Both the position numbers and the translations under genes were made by a program. The notes under the pieces are model-generated. The model did not search any database. It had not been told where the DNA came from and saw nothing but the letters and a program-made list of their open reading frames with translations. DNA of 64,000 bases, taken from Craspedostauros australis (taxonomy: Eukaryota; Bacillariophyta; Bacillariophyceae; Mastogloiales; Achnanthaceae). The stretch's first letter is position 1; every line of letters starts with the position of its first letter. The stretch covers positions 1-64,000 of the forward strand of contig JAMXDE010000062.1 in assembly GCA_026770025.1 (NCBI GenBank), given 5' to 3'. Shown in pieces: positions 11,954-22,328 of the stretch.

Positions 11954-13558
11954 ATGATGCGCGCACGGACGATCGGAAGGGCCGTCGTGGCCGTGGTGAC
12001 CATGATCATGTTCGTGGCCTCATTGTTGACGTCCATGACGGCAATCCCCACCAATCTCGATGAGTATGAGGCCGCAATGTCAATCCCATCTCAAGGGTTG
12101 CCGGTTGCGGAACAGCGATTGACGCTGCCGCAAATCGGGTTGGAGACAAATACGTCAGTGCCTACGAATACTGAGCGATTCTCCACAGAGCCGCCGATGC
12201 AGATTCAAGAGCATTCACAGGTAGAACATGAAACGGTGCAATCTACGGAGCAGTCGACACAACAAGCATCCACACAACCACCGACGAAGCAGCCAACTCC
12301 GCAGCCGACACAACAAGGGTCCACAAAACAACCGATACAAGTCGTACCATCGGGTTTGATGTCACAAATCGTACAATTCCCACGCTTCATGACCGTGCAA
12401 GAGGCTGATCCGATGTTCGCGGAACCCTCAGATTCAGCTTGCAACGTCACCGATGCTTCACTTCCAGTGATGTACGCAAGCTTGAAATATGAACGAACGT
12501 TCCCGATCATCAAGATCATCAAATGTGTGCATGGTAATTGCATGGATACGGATCAGAAGAGGCTGGCCGCGGGAAACAAACCATTGCACACGGCGGTCTG
12601 CGCAATTTCTCAACGCAGCGACATGCATCACTTCCCCCACGCCCTGCAGCACATCCTCCAGTGCTGGTCCATGTGGCGGCGTTTCCCCCGCGCCAAGTAT
12701 ATCATGATGCTGAGCCCGGAGCAGAAGCTCTTGATGACGAATCGAACGAGCTTCAACTCCGCCATGCTGGAGTTGTTGGAACGCAACAATATCACTCTGG
12801 ATACCACAATCTCGTATCCACCTGAATACGCCAAAAATGCGAAGGGCAAGAAGCGCGGCATGTTGGTTGCATGGTCCAGAAACAGCAACATTTTTCGAGT
12901 GGGCAACATCACGGATGTGCCGCACTTCCGAAGCAAAGCCATGGAACTGATTCCAATCCTTCCAAGCGAAACGACGTATTGCGGAGGTGCCAGTGGTTCA
13001 GAAGTTCAAACCAGCGACAGCGGTGGGGCTTCCATCCAACACCACTTTACCAACAGCATATTTCCGCGCATCGCAATTCTGAATCGACGTGTGACTCGCC
13101 GCCTTCTGCAATCTACGACGATATCGCTGCGCCTGCAGGAGCATTTCCACCTCCCCTACAAACCATCCGTATTCTACTTTGAGAACATGTCCTATCAGGA
13201 CCAAGCGCGGGCATTCACCAACGTCGACATTCTCATCGCACCACACGGTGCGCAGCTCACCGGCATCTTCTTCATGCCGCGATGCGGATCGGTGATCGAA
13301 ATCTTCCCATCCAAGTACTACTTGCCCGACTTCTTTGGTTCGTTGGCCACAGTCTGCGGCTTGCATCATGCGCACATCTTCTTGGGTAGGAACACCAGTG
13401 AAGCGTATGCAAGTATGCAGTCCTTGCGCGACCGCAAACAGGGGCGCGCGGACAACTTGTGTGCCGGCATTGCGCCGATCATTGAAGCCGTGCAAATCGA
13501 ACTGAACAATTGGCGGACTTGTTGTGGCGGTGGTGGCGGCGATGCCGTCGAATCATAA
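11954..13558 (+). CDS. Family GT61 (DUF563) glycosyltransferase, paralogue 2, intact type II membrane protein
   Basis: The start is set at the ATGATG at 11954, because the open frame upstream has no earlier ATG. The 534-aa product begins with basic residues and a hydrophobic anchor (GRAVVAVVTMIMFVASLL, about residues 7-25), the layout of a Golgi type II enzyme. A Ser/Thr/Pro/Gln-rich stem follows, with several 'TQQPT'-like units (about 80-135). The GT61 domain contains RIAILNRRVTRRLL (about 372), FENMSYQDQARAFTNVDI and PHGAQLTGIFFMP (about 430-450). A Cys-Cys pair near the C-terminus (WRTCC) is shared with paralogue 1 (WRRCC). It is the only complete member of the local tandem cluster. Confidence 0.87.
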   Translation: MMRARTIGRAVVAVVTMIMFVASLLTSMTAIPTNLDEYEAAMSIPSQGLPVAEQRLTLPQIGLETNTSVPTNTERFSTEPPMQIQEHSQVEHETVQSTEQSTQQASTQPPTKQPTPQPTQQGSTKQPIQVVPSGLMSQIVQFPRFMTVQEADPMFAEPSDSACNVTDASLPVMYASLKYERTFPIIKIIKCVHGNCMDTDQKRLAAGNKPLHTAVCAISQRSDMHHFPHALQHILQCWSMWRRFPRAKYIMMLSPEQKLLMTNRTSFNSAMLELLERNNITLDTTISYPPEYAKNAKGKKRGMLVAWSRNSNIFRVGNITDVPHFRSKAMELIPILPSETTYCGGASGSEVQTSDSGGASIQHHFTNSIFPRIAILNRRVTRRLLQSTTISLRLQEHFHLPYKPSVFYFENMSYQDQARAFTNVDILIAPHGAQLTGIFFMPRCGSVIEIFPSKYYLPDFFGSLATVCGLHHAHIFLGRNTSEAYASMQSLRDRKQGRADNLCAGIAPIIEAVQIELNNWRTCCGGGGGDAVES

Positions 13559-13882
13559 TGGATCATGGTGTTAAGCATATATAATCTTGCTACCTTCATC
13601 AATCCATGCCTACATACCAATATTTGCATGGTAGATCATATAATGCATATTATATGAGCACCTTCGTTTCTGTCGTGGTGCCTTGGTACTAGATTCGCAC
13701 GCGATCACGAAAAGATCGTGACTGAACGTGTCCTTCAATCGTGAAACTATCAACAACCCAACATTCGCAACGACGCCAATGGTGTGGATACCTTGACGGA
13801 TCCAAACCACCACACTCACAATGTATAATACTATTCACAACAAGACACAGCACCATCTCCATCCTTTCATAGAGCGCGGACC
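13559..13882. other. Intergenic region between GT61 paralogue 2 and the GT61 pseudogene
   Basis: A 324-bp AT-rich gap without a gene. An inverted repeat with 8-bp arms (CATATAAT, spacer GCAT, ATTATATG) at about 13638-13657 could fold in the transcript end of paralogue 2, but no function is shown. Confidence 0.45.
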
Positions 13883-14370
13883 ATGGTACGGTCAGCCACT
13901 CGATGTAGACGTGCCGTGATCTTCGGCGCACTCCTCTGCGGTCTTTCGTTGCGTGCTTCCACGTAGACTTTGAAAGCAGCCGTGATCCAGATGCAGATTC
14001 AGTCCGTATTGAATGACGCTGCAAGTACGGAGGAGCTGGCAATGCAGACAATTGCACAGGAACCTACCAATACCAGCATGCAGATACACACTCATGCTCA
14101 TACACATACGAATACACAGGAACAGGTGAACTTGATCACTGCATCGCCATCATCAGAGATACATGCAACTGAACAGCCGACTGGTCCAATATGGGAAGTG
14201 CAACAGATCTGGCCCTTTCACAATTCATGATGATGCAAGAGAATGATCCGCACTTCGTGGGGCCCATCAATTCCAACCGCAGTGTCACTGGCCCCAATGT
14301 ACCCATCATCTACAAAACAACAGCTTTCAAAGCAAAATACCTCATGAACAGCCTTGGAAAGCTCATTTAT
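13883..14370 (+). pseudogene. GT61 glycosyltransferase paralogue 3, N-terminal remnant
   Basis: An ATG at 13883 opens a short basic plus hydrophobic stretch (RRAVIFGALLCGLSL), like the signal anchor of paralogue 2. A TAG at 13964-13966 then stops it in frame. The stem continues in the same frame (VIQMQIQSV, repeated TH dipeptides) to a TGA at 14230. The homologous sequence resumes in another frame (FMMMQENDPHFVGP, PIIYKTTAF, SLGKLIYC) and matches the region before the catalytic domain in paralogues 1 and 2. It ends at 14370, where an LTR begins, and no catalytic domain was found beyond the inserted elements. Stop, frameshift and insertion together make this a clear pseudogene. Confidence 0.8.
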
Positions 14371-14394
14371 TGTTGGAATGTGCATATGTACATG
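14371..14394 (+). repeat. Left fragment of an older copia-like LTR (D)
   Basis: The sequence starts TGTTGGAATGTGCATATG at the break in the GT61 pseudogene and is interrupted after 24 bp by element C. The rest of this LTR resumes at 22329 with the repeated TACATG. TGTTGG here and CCAACA at 22977 form the terminal inverted motif expected of an LTR. Confidence 0.65.
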
Positions 14395-15189
14395 TGTCGA
14401 GATGTACATGTGAGTATATGTCAAGATGTACGTGTATATGTGCATCGTTCACCCGCTATTCTCTCATACGCACTTGGACGGTATAACTATACTCGTGTCG
14501 ATAGTATACTGTGATTCGTCAGAATTACAGGGGAAATGGAACACACGAAAAGGGGCAAGATTTCTGGAGGAAATTTGCAAATAACGATTTCTGAGAGAAT
14601 CAGAAGATCGTCCGTCCATGCATCAATGGTACCAAGAGAATCTCGAGGTACTTCCCAACTAAACCTCAGATGACGATATCATCTGACAGACTACTGCATC
14701 ACCAATGGAACGTGACATCTGGAGAGCAGAAGGACGTCTACTGACGTCGACAGGATGTCAACATGTCACCACGTCGACAGCTGTCTCCAAGTCAGAGCAG
14801 GAGGCGAAGATACGATGACCCATGAAGATCATGGATACTGAAGGTGAACTTCAAATGGTAAGTACTCATGGAGTAGAAGCCAGTACCGAATGAACGGAGT
14901 GTCGAATGCGGAGCACGCATCGAACACGGAGTATCGTGTAGCACGAGCACACGATAGTGAGAGAGAGAGAGAGAGAGAATACAGAGAGGAGCGAGAGAGG
15001 ATCTCGCGTACCGACTCATAGTCGGAGACCGAATCAACAAAACAGATTAAAGCGCCGAGAGCATCGGGCAAGAGAACAAACGGACACCAAGAGTATCGGA
15101 GTGCCAACGTAATGAAATAGCAAACAGACGACTATCAACCAACACCATCTTCCACGATCGCAGGTTACCGTGAGCGAAACTTGCCAACA
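14395..15189 (+). repeat. 5' LTR of copia element C
   Basis: A 795-bp direct repeat of 21538-22328, starting TGTCGAGATGTACATG and ending TTGCCAACA. Its first 50 bases hold a degenerate internal duplication (TGTCGAGATGTACATG and TGTCAAGATGTACGTG). A GA microsatellite lies near 14961-14979. The LTR should carry the promoter and polyadenylation signals of the element, but no TATA box can be assigned with confidence. Confidence 0.93.
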
Positions 15190-15271
15190 CGTTTATAAAC
15201 AATAGATCAGGGCGAGCCCGCGAATCGTATCGTGCGAGGAAGACGAACATCATTCAAGAGCAGCAGGCTGA

Positions 15272-18200
15272 ATGAGCGAGGAAGAGGAATTGAAAGAGAT
15301 CCCTCTGTCCAATCCGACTATCAAGAGAGAAGAAGGTTCAAGTGAGACTCCACCACGACAAGAGAAGGAAGCAGCCGCGGCTACTGTCCTATCAGGCGCA
15401 GACGCAAGCGCGATCGACGAGACCGAAGAAGAACGGTCTGCAAGACTACATCGTAAGGAGAAGAGGATTCTCAAGGCGATCAAGCAAGAGGAGACTGGTG
15501 TGACGAAGAGCATTCGCACAGCCAAACAGGGTGGGAAAAGTGAGACACCACCAGGAGGAGAATTTGTGACGAAAACAATCTCCGCGCAACAACAGGCGAA
15601 AATCGAAGAATCGGTAACACAGAAACCGACGGAAATCAAGGGCGCGAGCGCACCAACGACGAAACAACGAACCAACATGGCGACATCAGCCAACATGAAC
15701 AAGCGACGCATCAAAGCGCCGATGTTCAGCGGTGAACAGGAAGACTACAGCGCATGGGAGTCCCAAGCGAAGGCATACGCTCGCGCACAGAAGACGAGAG
15801 ACGTGATGTTGGGCAAAACCAAGGTGCCAACAGTGAGCGAGATCGCGGCAGCCACCGATGAAGACAAGGAAGCGATGGAGGAGATCTACGAGCTGGGATG
15901 CGACTGCTTCAGCGATCTGATCCTCATGATGGATGCAGAGAAAGGAAAGGGTAAGCAGGCCATCCAGTACATCAACCAATGCATCTCCGACGACTACCCC
16001 GAAGGAGACGCACACGGAGCGTGGAACGTTCTCGCGGAGAAGTTCCGACCATCCGACGCGGTGACGAAGATCAAACTCAAGCGCCAATTCAACAACGAAA
16101 AGATGAAGAGAGACACGGACCCCGACATCTACATCACGCAACTCGAGAGTCTACGATCGCGTCTCCACGATGTCAAGTATGAGATCTCGGACGAGGAAAT
16201 GATCATGCAAATCCTCAGCACGGTGAGCGTGGAATACAAAACCCACGTCGTGAACTTCCAACACCAACTCACGTTCAATCCGGAACTGGTCACCATCAAC
16301 ACGATCAGAGGAGTACTCCGTACTGCATATGCCACCCACAGAGGAGGCAAGGCATACGTCGATGACTTCCAAGACAGCAACACGAAGAGCAACGACACCG
16401 GCTTCACAAGCACCGGTAACTTCAAGGGTACTTGTCACAACTGTGGCGTGTATGGCCATAGATCCGCCGATTGCCCAGAACGCAAGAAATCGAACAACAA
16501 GAAAAACAACAACAACAATAACAAGATGAACGGAAAGCGCAACAAAGGAAGCGGCTTCAAGGGCAAGTGCAACTACTGCGGCATCTTCGGACATCGCGAG
16601 GCAGAGTGCCGAAAGAAGAAGTTCAACGAAAGCAAGAAGAACAACGAACAAGCCAACGCGGCTACGGAAGGACACGACAAGAGCGGGCACGAGATGGTAC
16701 TCTCAGCAAAGGACATGCCGCTCTGCATGTTGGTGTCCGACGACTACATCGAAGACTCCTTCTTCGATAACTTCGAATACGTCGGGAGTGACGACGAAGT
16801 GCAGGATGATGAGATCATCCCGGAGTGGCTCAGCGAGGAGCCAATCATCCACGAGGTGGATCCAAGACGCGAAGTGAGCTACGAATGCTGCTTCAACGCG
16901 CACGACCTGATCGGTTCATACGGCGACGAAGCTGAGATGGACGACGAGGCCAACGATAGCGATATCGAAGAGGCCATGAGCGATGACGACGACGACGCCG
17001 ACGAGAACGGCACAGATGAAGACGAAGAGGTGAACCGCGACGAGTTGCCTCCTCCTCAAGCTGGGAGATACGAGAGAACGGGAACCTTCATCAATCAAGG
17101 CGAAACGCGCCGCGCCGCGGCGCCGCCTCCTCCAGCGGCGGGGAACAACAGATCGGGCATCTTCGACGAGGATGACAGCGACGAATCCGAGGACAGCAAT
17201 CATCCAGACGACAGCTTCAATCCAAACGAGCGTGTCGTTTACCCAGGGAATATCGACTTCCCACCAATCGAGGATCCCAACAGGTCCAACTACCTCCATC
17301 GTCATGACACCGTCCCATATGCAACAGAGACAGCATTGGTGATCCAGAAGCAACTCATCTTCGATGCAGTGATGGAAGCAGGAGTGAGCCTGTTCCCAGG
17401 AATCGAACGAGGAGTACTCAGACCAATATGGGTCAACATGATGGGATCGATCCTATCCGAGAACTTCAGATCGATCGAAGAGATTCTCACTAATTCGGTT
17501 GTGATCAATCGCATACTGGAAGCAGTCGAGACAGAGACAATCCCAGAGACAGATCTTCATTACATCCTTGGAGGATGTATGCGCGTACTCTTACGCGAAC
17601 GACCACGCGTCAACCCATACGATCCTGTTACAGGATCACATCGAAACAGCACCATTCCATCGGACTACGCACAACTACCCGATGACATGGATGACGGAGA
17701 TCATCATCCTCCATACAACGAAGATGGAGTTCACGAAGACGACGACGACGGCAGCTTCGACGACGAGATAGCTGCAGCAGCTGTGGAGCAACTCCACGAG
17801 CTGAGCACCAAGTATAAGGACAAAGTCAACAAGGACACCTGGCTCGCCGACAGCGGAGCTTCGTGTCACATTGTCAACTCGGACGCCGCTCTCTTCAACG
17901 TGCGGCACATCAAGTCCTTCGTCCAAGTGGGAGACAGCACGAAGCTGGATTCTCCCAAGATGGGATCCATTCGCTTGAAAGTCAAGCAACGAAACAACAC
18001 TGGCCACATCATCCGGCTCGATGACGTGAAGTACACACCGAAAATGGCGGTGAACCTTTTCTCCACGAACAAGGCTCTGTACAACGGTTACCAGCTTGGT
18101 AACAATGGCATTCTGATGGACATCATCAACGGATCCGGAATGAAGATCGTATTCGACCGAGTCTTCCCCACATCCAACGAATTCATCACGGGAGTGCAGA

Positions 18201-21200
18201 TGCATCCCATCATGCCAACTGACGACGACAAGGCTTGCACAGCCATCGTCAAGAATCCATCCAAGGAGATCAGCGCGGTGAACCTGCACCGAATGCTTGG
18301 CCACGCGCCACTCGAGACCATGAAGCGGACGGCCGCTCAGTACGGATGGAAAACCATCGGCGAGATGCCAGTGTGTCGCGACTGCGCGGTCGCGAACGCA
18401 AGAGTGAAGAATATTCCGAAGGCAACCATTCCAAGAGCCACTCGCCGCGGCGAACGGTTCTTCATTGACATTAGTTACACTAAACACATAAGCTTCGGAG
18501 ATAAACGCTACTGGACCCTGATCGTGGACGACTGCACCGATCACTGCTGGAGTTTCTTTCTCAAGAACAAGAGTGATCAACCAGGATACATCAAACGATT
18601 CGTTCAAACAATCAAGTCACAGACTGGTGACCAACAGATCACCTTCCGAGGTGACAATAGCGGAGAGAACAAATCCACGCAGGATATTCTCATCGATGCA
18701 GGACTCAACGTGAAATTCGAATACACGGCATCGAACACACCGCAACAGAACGGCAGAGTGGAACGCAAGTTCGCGTACCTCTACACCAAGATTCGCTCCA
18801 TGCTCAACGGAGCACAGCTCGACGAAGAGTATAGACATGGCCTGTGGGCAGCAGCTGCTAGCACTGCCACCGCCATCGCCAATATCACCGTAGCGAAGAA
18901 CCAGAAGGAGTCACCACATCGACAATTCTTTGGCAACGATCCACCATATGCAGATGCACTCCGTACATTTGGAGAAGTGGGTGTTGTGAAGACTACCTAC
19001 GGCGGGATCACCGCCAAACTCAAGAATAGAGGAGAAGAGATGGTGTTCATTGGATATGCACACCAACATGCATCAAGGGTCTACAACATGTACAGACCAT
19101 CGACCAAGTCACTCATCTGTTCACGGGACATCAAGTGGCTCAACCAATCATACGGACAGTTCCGTGGCTGGGCATCAGCACCGAACATATCCAATGAAAC
19201 AGGAACAACGGACGCAGACGGCTTCACAACCATCGGACGGAAGGGAGCAACGCCAAGGACGGCAACGCGTCAAACATCGGAAGCGAAGAGAGTATCTTTC
19301 GCTGACAGCAACAGGTACTACATCCTATCAGACAGCGATGATGAGGATAATGAGGACGACGGAGTAGTGACTCAACTAATCCATAACGACGAGGAAGATC
19401 GGAGCGAATCCAATCATGAGGATGACGAAATCCTACCCTCCGGCGACGAAGCCGATGACGAGACAGGTGTTACCCCTCCGAATACACCAGCGAAGTCTAC
19501 ACATGACAGTCCATCCAGATCTCCACCAAGCAAACCAAGCAAGCGTGACATAGCTAGAAAGGAGAGGATCCGACGTCACGAAGCACGAGGCAGGAAGGGA
19601 GAAGCTAATCCCAAGTCAACGGCAGGGAAGAGTATTCCCAGAGCTCTACGCGAGCTCGCAGACTTCAACGAACCAGGTCGAAAGGAAGAAGGCTATGAGA
19701 GCGATCCATCATCCAACGAGGCGAGTGACGAACTCAGCGACGAGATGATCGACGACTCCAACAACGAAACTACAGATGATGAAGAAATCGAAGACGAAGA
19801 TGAAGAGATCGAGATCACTCACCATAGCACAACTGGATTATACGGAATGAATGCAATCATCACCGAATCACCAGCGATCGACATCGGACTGTCGATGCAG
19901 GACAAGAACAAGGAACCAGAGAAGCACATCGAACCTACAACGTTCGACGGAGCCTTCAATCACCCAGATCCTATCCATCGGAAGGGATATCGAGCAGCCA
20001 TCAAGAAGGAGTTCCACTCCATGGATACACGCAAGGTGTATAGCAAGATCAAACGAGACGCCATCCCACGCGGCCGCAGATGCTGCAAGTGCAAATGGGT
20101 CTTCAAGCTGAAGCGTGACGGCACACATCGAGCACGGCTCGTTGCATGTGGCTATTCACAAGTCGCAGGAGTAGATTTCCAAGAGCATTACTCACCCGTC
20201 ATCCATGACGTGACCTATCGGGTCATGATGGTGATCATGCTAATCAAGAAGATGGACTGCGCACTCGTCGATGTCGTAACGGCATTCCTACATGGAGACC
20301 TCGACGAGGAGATCTACATGAACTGTCCCAATGGGATGGATCATCAACCAGACGAAGCCCTGACCCTACACAAGCCAATCTACGGACTTGTGCAGAGCGC
20401 CAGGCAATGGTTCAAGATGTTGGTATCGACCCTCAAGAATATCAGCTTCGAACAGAGCGCAGCAGACCCGTGCCTGTTCTACAGGAAGACGAACGAAGGA
20501 AGCATGATCGTGGCCATCTACGTGGACGATTGCTTCTGTTGCGGAGACTCCAAGGCACTGGAGACCTTCCTGAAGGATATCCAAGACAGCAAATTCAAGG
20601 TGACAATCGAGCGCGGACTCGGAGACTACCTCAGCTGCAACATTGAACTGAACCATGACAAGACTAGAGCGACATTGCGTCAACCACATCTCATCCAACA
20701 CCTCATCGAAGAATTCGGAACCAAGGTTGAGAAGATGCAACGCTATGGGACACCGGGAACCCCGGGTCAAATCATCGTACGACCATCCGAAGATAACGGA
20801 CTGCAGAAGGTCGGACCGGAAGAACATGCCGAATACCGCCGAGGCGTCGGTATGCTACTCTTCCTCATCAAGCACTCGCGACCAGACATCGCGAATCCTG
20901 TGAGGGAACTCTCCAAGGTATTGATCGGGCCCACCAAGGCCGCAATGAAGGAGATGTATCGGATCATCAAGTATGTGATCGATACAAAGGACTATGGATT
21001 GAAGATCCATCCAGCGCGTCCAGATGACGACGGCTGGGACATGGAGCTCTTCTGCGATAGCGAATATGCAGGAGACAAGAACACAAGAATCAGCGTAGGG
21101 GGATTCATCCTGTACCTGTGCAAGGTACCAATCCTTTGGCGATCCAAGGCACAGAAGGCTGTCACACTCAGCTCATCCGAAGCAGAATACGTTGCCCTTT

Positions 21201-21517
21201 CCGAAGCGGCAAAGGAAATCTTCTTCGTCATGCAGCTACTCGAAAGTGTGGGCATCCCAGTGAAGACACCGATCAAGGTCCGTGTGGACAACGTCGGAGC
21301 GATCTTCATCGCCAAGAACCCATCAACATCCCAACGATCGCGGCACATCGACGTGCGCCATCACTACGTGAGGAACATGGTAATCAACAAAACCATCGAA
21401 ATCATTTTCGTCAAATCCGAGCAAAACACAAGCGACGGATTCACCAAGAACATCAAGGCCGACTTACAACGTGAACATGAGAAGTCGTACCTTGACACAT
21501 CGAGAACATTCGAATGA
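15272..21517 (+). CDS. Gag-Pol polyprotein of copia element C, uninterrupted
   Basis: A 2081-aa single ORF starting at the first ATG after the 5' LTR. Order: a charged N-terminal extension (1-130); Gag core (about 135-370); CCHC knuckles CHNCGVYGHRSADC (about 388) and CNYCGIFGHREAEC (about 432), joined by an Asn/Lys-rich linker; a long acidic spacer; protease (LADSGASCHIVNS, about 858); GAG-pre-integrase (HRMLGH, about 1004); integrase with FFIDIS, RGDNSGEN and TPQQNGRVERKF supplying the D,D,E triad; an acidic linker; reverse transcriptase (KWVFKLKRDG, about 1607; YVDDC, about 1749); RNase H (CDSEYAGDKNTRISVGG, about 1926; SSSEAEYVALSEA). Gag and Pol share one frame with no recoding site, so the Gag:Pol ratio must be set another way. 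All catalytic motifs are present. Confidence 0.95.
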   Translation: MSEEEELKEIPLSNPTIKREEGSSETPPRQEKEAAAATVLSGADASAIDETEEERSARLHRKEKRILKAIKQEETGVTKSIRTAKQGGKSETPPGGEFVTKTISAQQQAKIEESVTQKPTEIKGASAPTTKQRTNMATSANMNKRRIKAPMFSGEQEDYSAWESQAKAYARAQKTRDVMLGKTKVPTVSEIAAATDEDKEAMEEIYELGCDCFSDLILMMDAEKGKGKQAIQYINQCISDDYPEGDAHGAWNVLAEKFRPSDAVTKIKLKRQFNNEKMKRDTDPDIYITQLESLRSRLHDVKYEISDEEMIMQILSTVSVEYKTHVVNFQHQLTFNPELVTINTIRGVLRTAYATHRGGKAYVDDFQDSNTKSNDTGFTSTGNFKGTCHNCGVYGHRSADCPERKKSNNKKNNNNNNKMNGKRNKGSGFKGKCNYCGIFGHREAECRKKKFNESKKNNEQANAATEGHDKSGHEMVLSAKDMPLCMLVSDDYIEDSFFDNFEYVGSDDEVQDDEIIPEWLSEEPIIHEVDPRREVSYECCFNAHDLIGSYGDEAEMDDEANDSDIEEAMSDDDDDADENGTDEDEEVNRDELPPPQAGRYERTGTFINQGETRRAAAPPPPAAGNNRSGIFDEDDSDESEDSNHPDDSFNPNERVVYPGNIDFPPIEDPNRSNYLHRHDTVPYATETALVIQKQLIFDAVMEAGVSLFPGIERGVLRPIWVNMMGSILSENFRSIEEILTNSVVINRILEAVETETIPETDLHYILGGCMRVLLRERPRVNPYDPVTGSHRNSTIPSDYAQLPDDMDDGDHHPPYNEDGVHEDDDDGSFDDEIAAAAVEQLHELSTKYKDKVNKDTWLADSGASCHIVNSDAALFNVRHIKSFVQVGDSTKLDSPKMGSIRLKVKQRNNTGHIIRLDDVKYTPKMAVNLFSTNKALYNGYQLGNNGILMDIINGSGMKIVFDRVFPTSNEFITGVQMHPIMPTDDDKACTAIVKNPSKEISAVNLHRMLGHAPLETMKRTAAQYGWKTIGEMPVCRDCAVANARVKNIPKATIPRATRRGERFFIDISYTKHISFGDKRYWTLIVDDCTDHCWSFFLKNKSDQPGYIKRFVQTIKSQTGDQQITFRGDNSGENKSTQDILIDAGLNVKFEYTASNTPQQNGRVERKFAYLYTKIRSMLNGAQLDEEYRHGLWAAAASTATAIANITVAKNQKESPHRQFFGNDPPYADALRTFGEVGVVKTTYGGITAKLKNRGEEMVFIGYAHQHASRVYNMYRPSTKSLICSRDIKWLNQSYGQFRGWASAPNISNETGTTDADGFTTIGRKGATPRTATRQTSEAKRVSFADSNRYYILSDSDDEDNEDDGVVTQLIHNDEEDRSESNHEDDEILPSGDEADDETGVTPPNTPAKSTHDSPSRSPPSKPSKRDIARKERIRRHEARGRKGEANPKSTAGKSIPRALRELADFNEPGRKEEGYESDPSSNEASDELSDEMIDDSNNETTDDEEIEDEDEEIEITHHSTTGLYGMNAIITESPAIDIGLSMQDKNKEPEKHIEPTTFDGAFNHPDPIHRKGYRAAIKKEFHSMDTRKVYSKIKRDAIPRGRRCCKCKWVFKLKRDGTHRARLVACGYSQVAGVDFQEHYSPVIHDVTYRVMMVIMLIKKMDCALVDVVTAFLHGDLDEEIYMNCPNGMDHQPDEALTLHKPIYGLVQSARQWFKMLVSTLKNISFEQSAADPCLFYRKTNEGSMIVAIYVDDCFCCGDSKALETFLKDIQDSKFKVTIERGLGDYLSCNIELNHDKTRATLRQPHLIQHLIEEFGTKVEKMQRYGTPGTPGQIIVRPSEDNGLQKVGPEEHAEYRRGVGMLLFLIKHSRPDIANPVRELSKVLIGPTKAAMKEMYRIIKYVIDTKDYGLKIHPARPDDDGWDMELFCDSEYAGDKNTRISVGGFILYLCKVPILWRSKAQKAVTLSSSEAEYVALSEAAKEIFFVMQLLESVGIPVKTPIKVRVDNVGAIFIAKNPSTSQRSRHIDVRHHYVRNMVINKTIEIIFVKSEQNTSDGFTKNIKADLQREHEKSYLDTSRTFE

Positions 21518-21537
21518 CCGAATGCACACAGGAAGGG

Positions 21538-22328
21538 TGTCGAGATGTACATGTGAGTATATGTCAAGATGTACGTGTATATGTGCATCGTTCACCCGCT
21601 ATTCTCTCATACGCACTTGGACGGTATAACTATACTCGTGTCGATAGTATACTGTGATTCGTCAGAATTACAGGGGAAATGGAACACACGAAAAGGGGCA
21701 AGATTTCTGGAGGAAATTTGCAAATAACGATTTCTGAGAGAATCAGAAGATCGTCCGTCCATGCATCAATGGTACCAAGAGAATCTCGAGGTACTTCCCA
21801 ACTAAACCTCAGATGACGATATCATCTGACAGACTACTGCATCACCAATGGAACGTGACATCTGGAGAGCAGAAGGACGTCTACTGACGTCGACAGGATG
21901 TCAACATGTCACCACGTCGACAGCTGTCTCCAAGTCAGAGCAGGAGGCGAAGATACGATGACCCATGAAGATCATGGATACTGAAGGTGAACTTCAAATG
22001 GTAAGTACTCATGGAGTAGAAGCCAGTACCGAATGAACGGAGTGTCGAATGCGGAGCACGCATCGAACACGGAGTATCGTGTAGCACGAGCACACGATAG
22101 TGAGAGAGAGAGAGAGAATACAGAGAGGAGCGAGAGAGGATCTCGCGTACCGACTCATAGTCGGAGACCGAATCTACGAAACAGATTGAAGCGCCGAGAG
22201 CATCGGGCAAGAGAACGAACGGACACCGAGAGTATCGGAGTGCCAACGTAATGAAATAGCAAACAGACGACTATCAACCAACACCATCTTCCACGATCGC
22301 AGGTTACCGTGAGCGGAACTTGCCAACA
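21538..22328 (+). repeat. 3' LTR of copia element C
   Basis: A 791-bp repeat of the 5' LTR, starting TGTCGAGATG right after the purine tract AGGAAGGG and ending TTGCCAACA. By eye it is identical to the 5' copy over roughly the first 650 bp. The differences are a GA repeat four bases shorter and six substitutions in the last 160 bp. Confidence 0.93.

Larger units (their letters stand above)
14395..22328 (+). mobile_element. Complete Ty1/copia retrotransposon C
   Basis: A 7,934-bp element with LTRs at 14395-15189 and 21538-22328, an 82-bp leader, one uninterrupted polyprotein ORF and a purine tract before the 3' LTR. It is flanked by TACATG on both sides (14389-14394 and 22329-22334), a target duplication of 5-6 bp; the sixth base may be chance. 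The LTRs differ only in a GA microsatellite length and six substitutions, so insertion was recent. It could still be active. It lies inside an older LTR (D), which itself breaks a GT61 gene. Confidence 0.95.

Noticed and set aside
17675-18607. 310-codon minus-strand ORF
   Set aside because: It lies opposite the protease-integrase part of the element C polyprotein and has no motif of its own.
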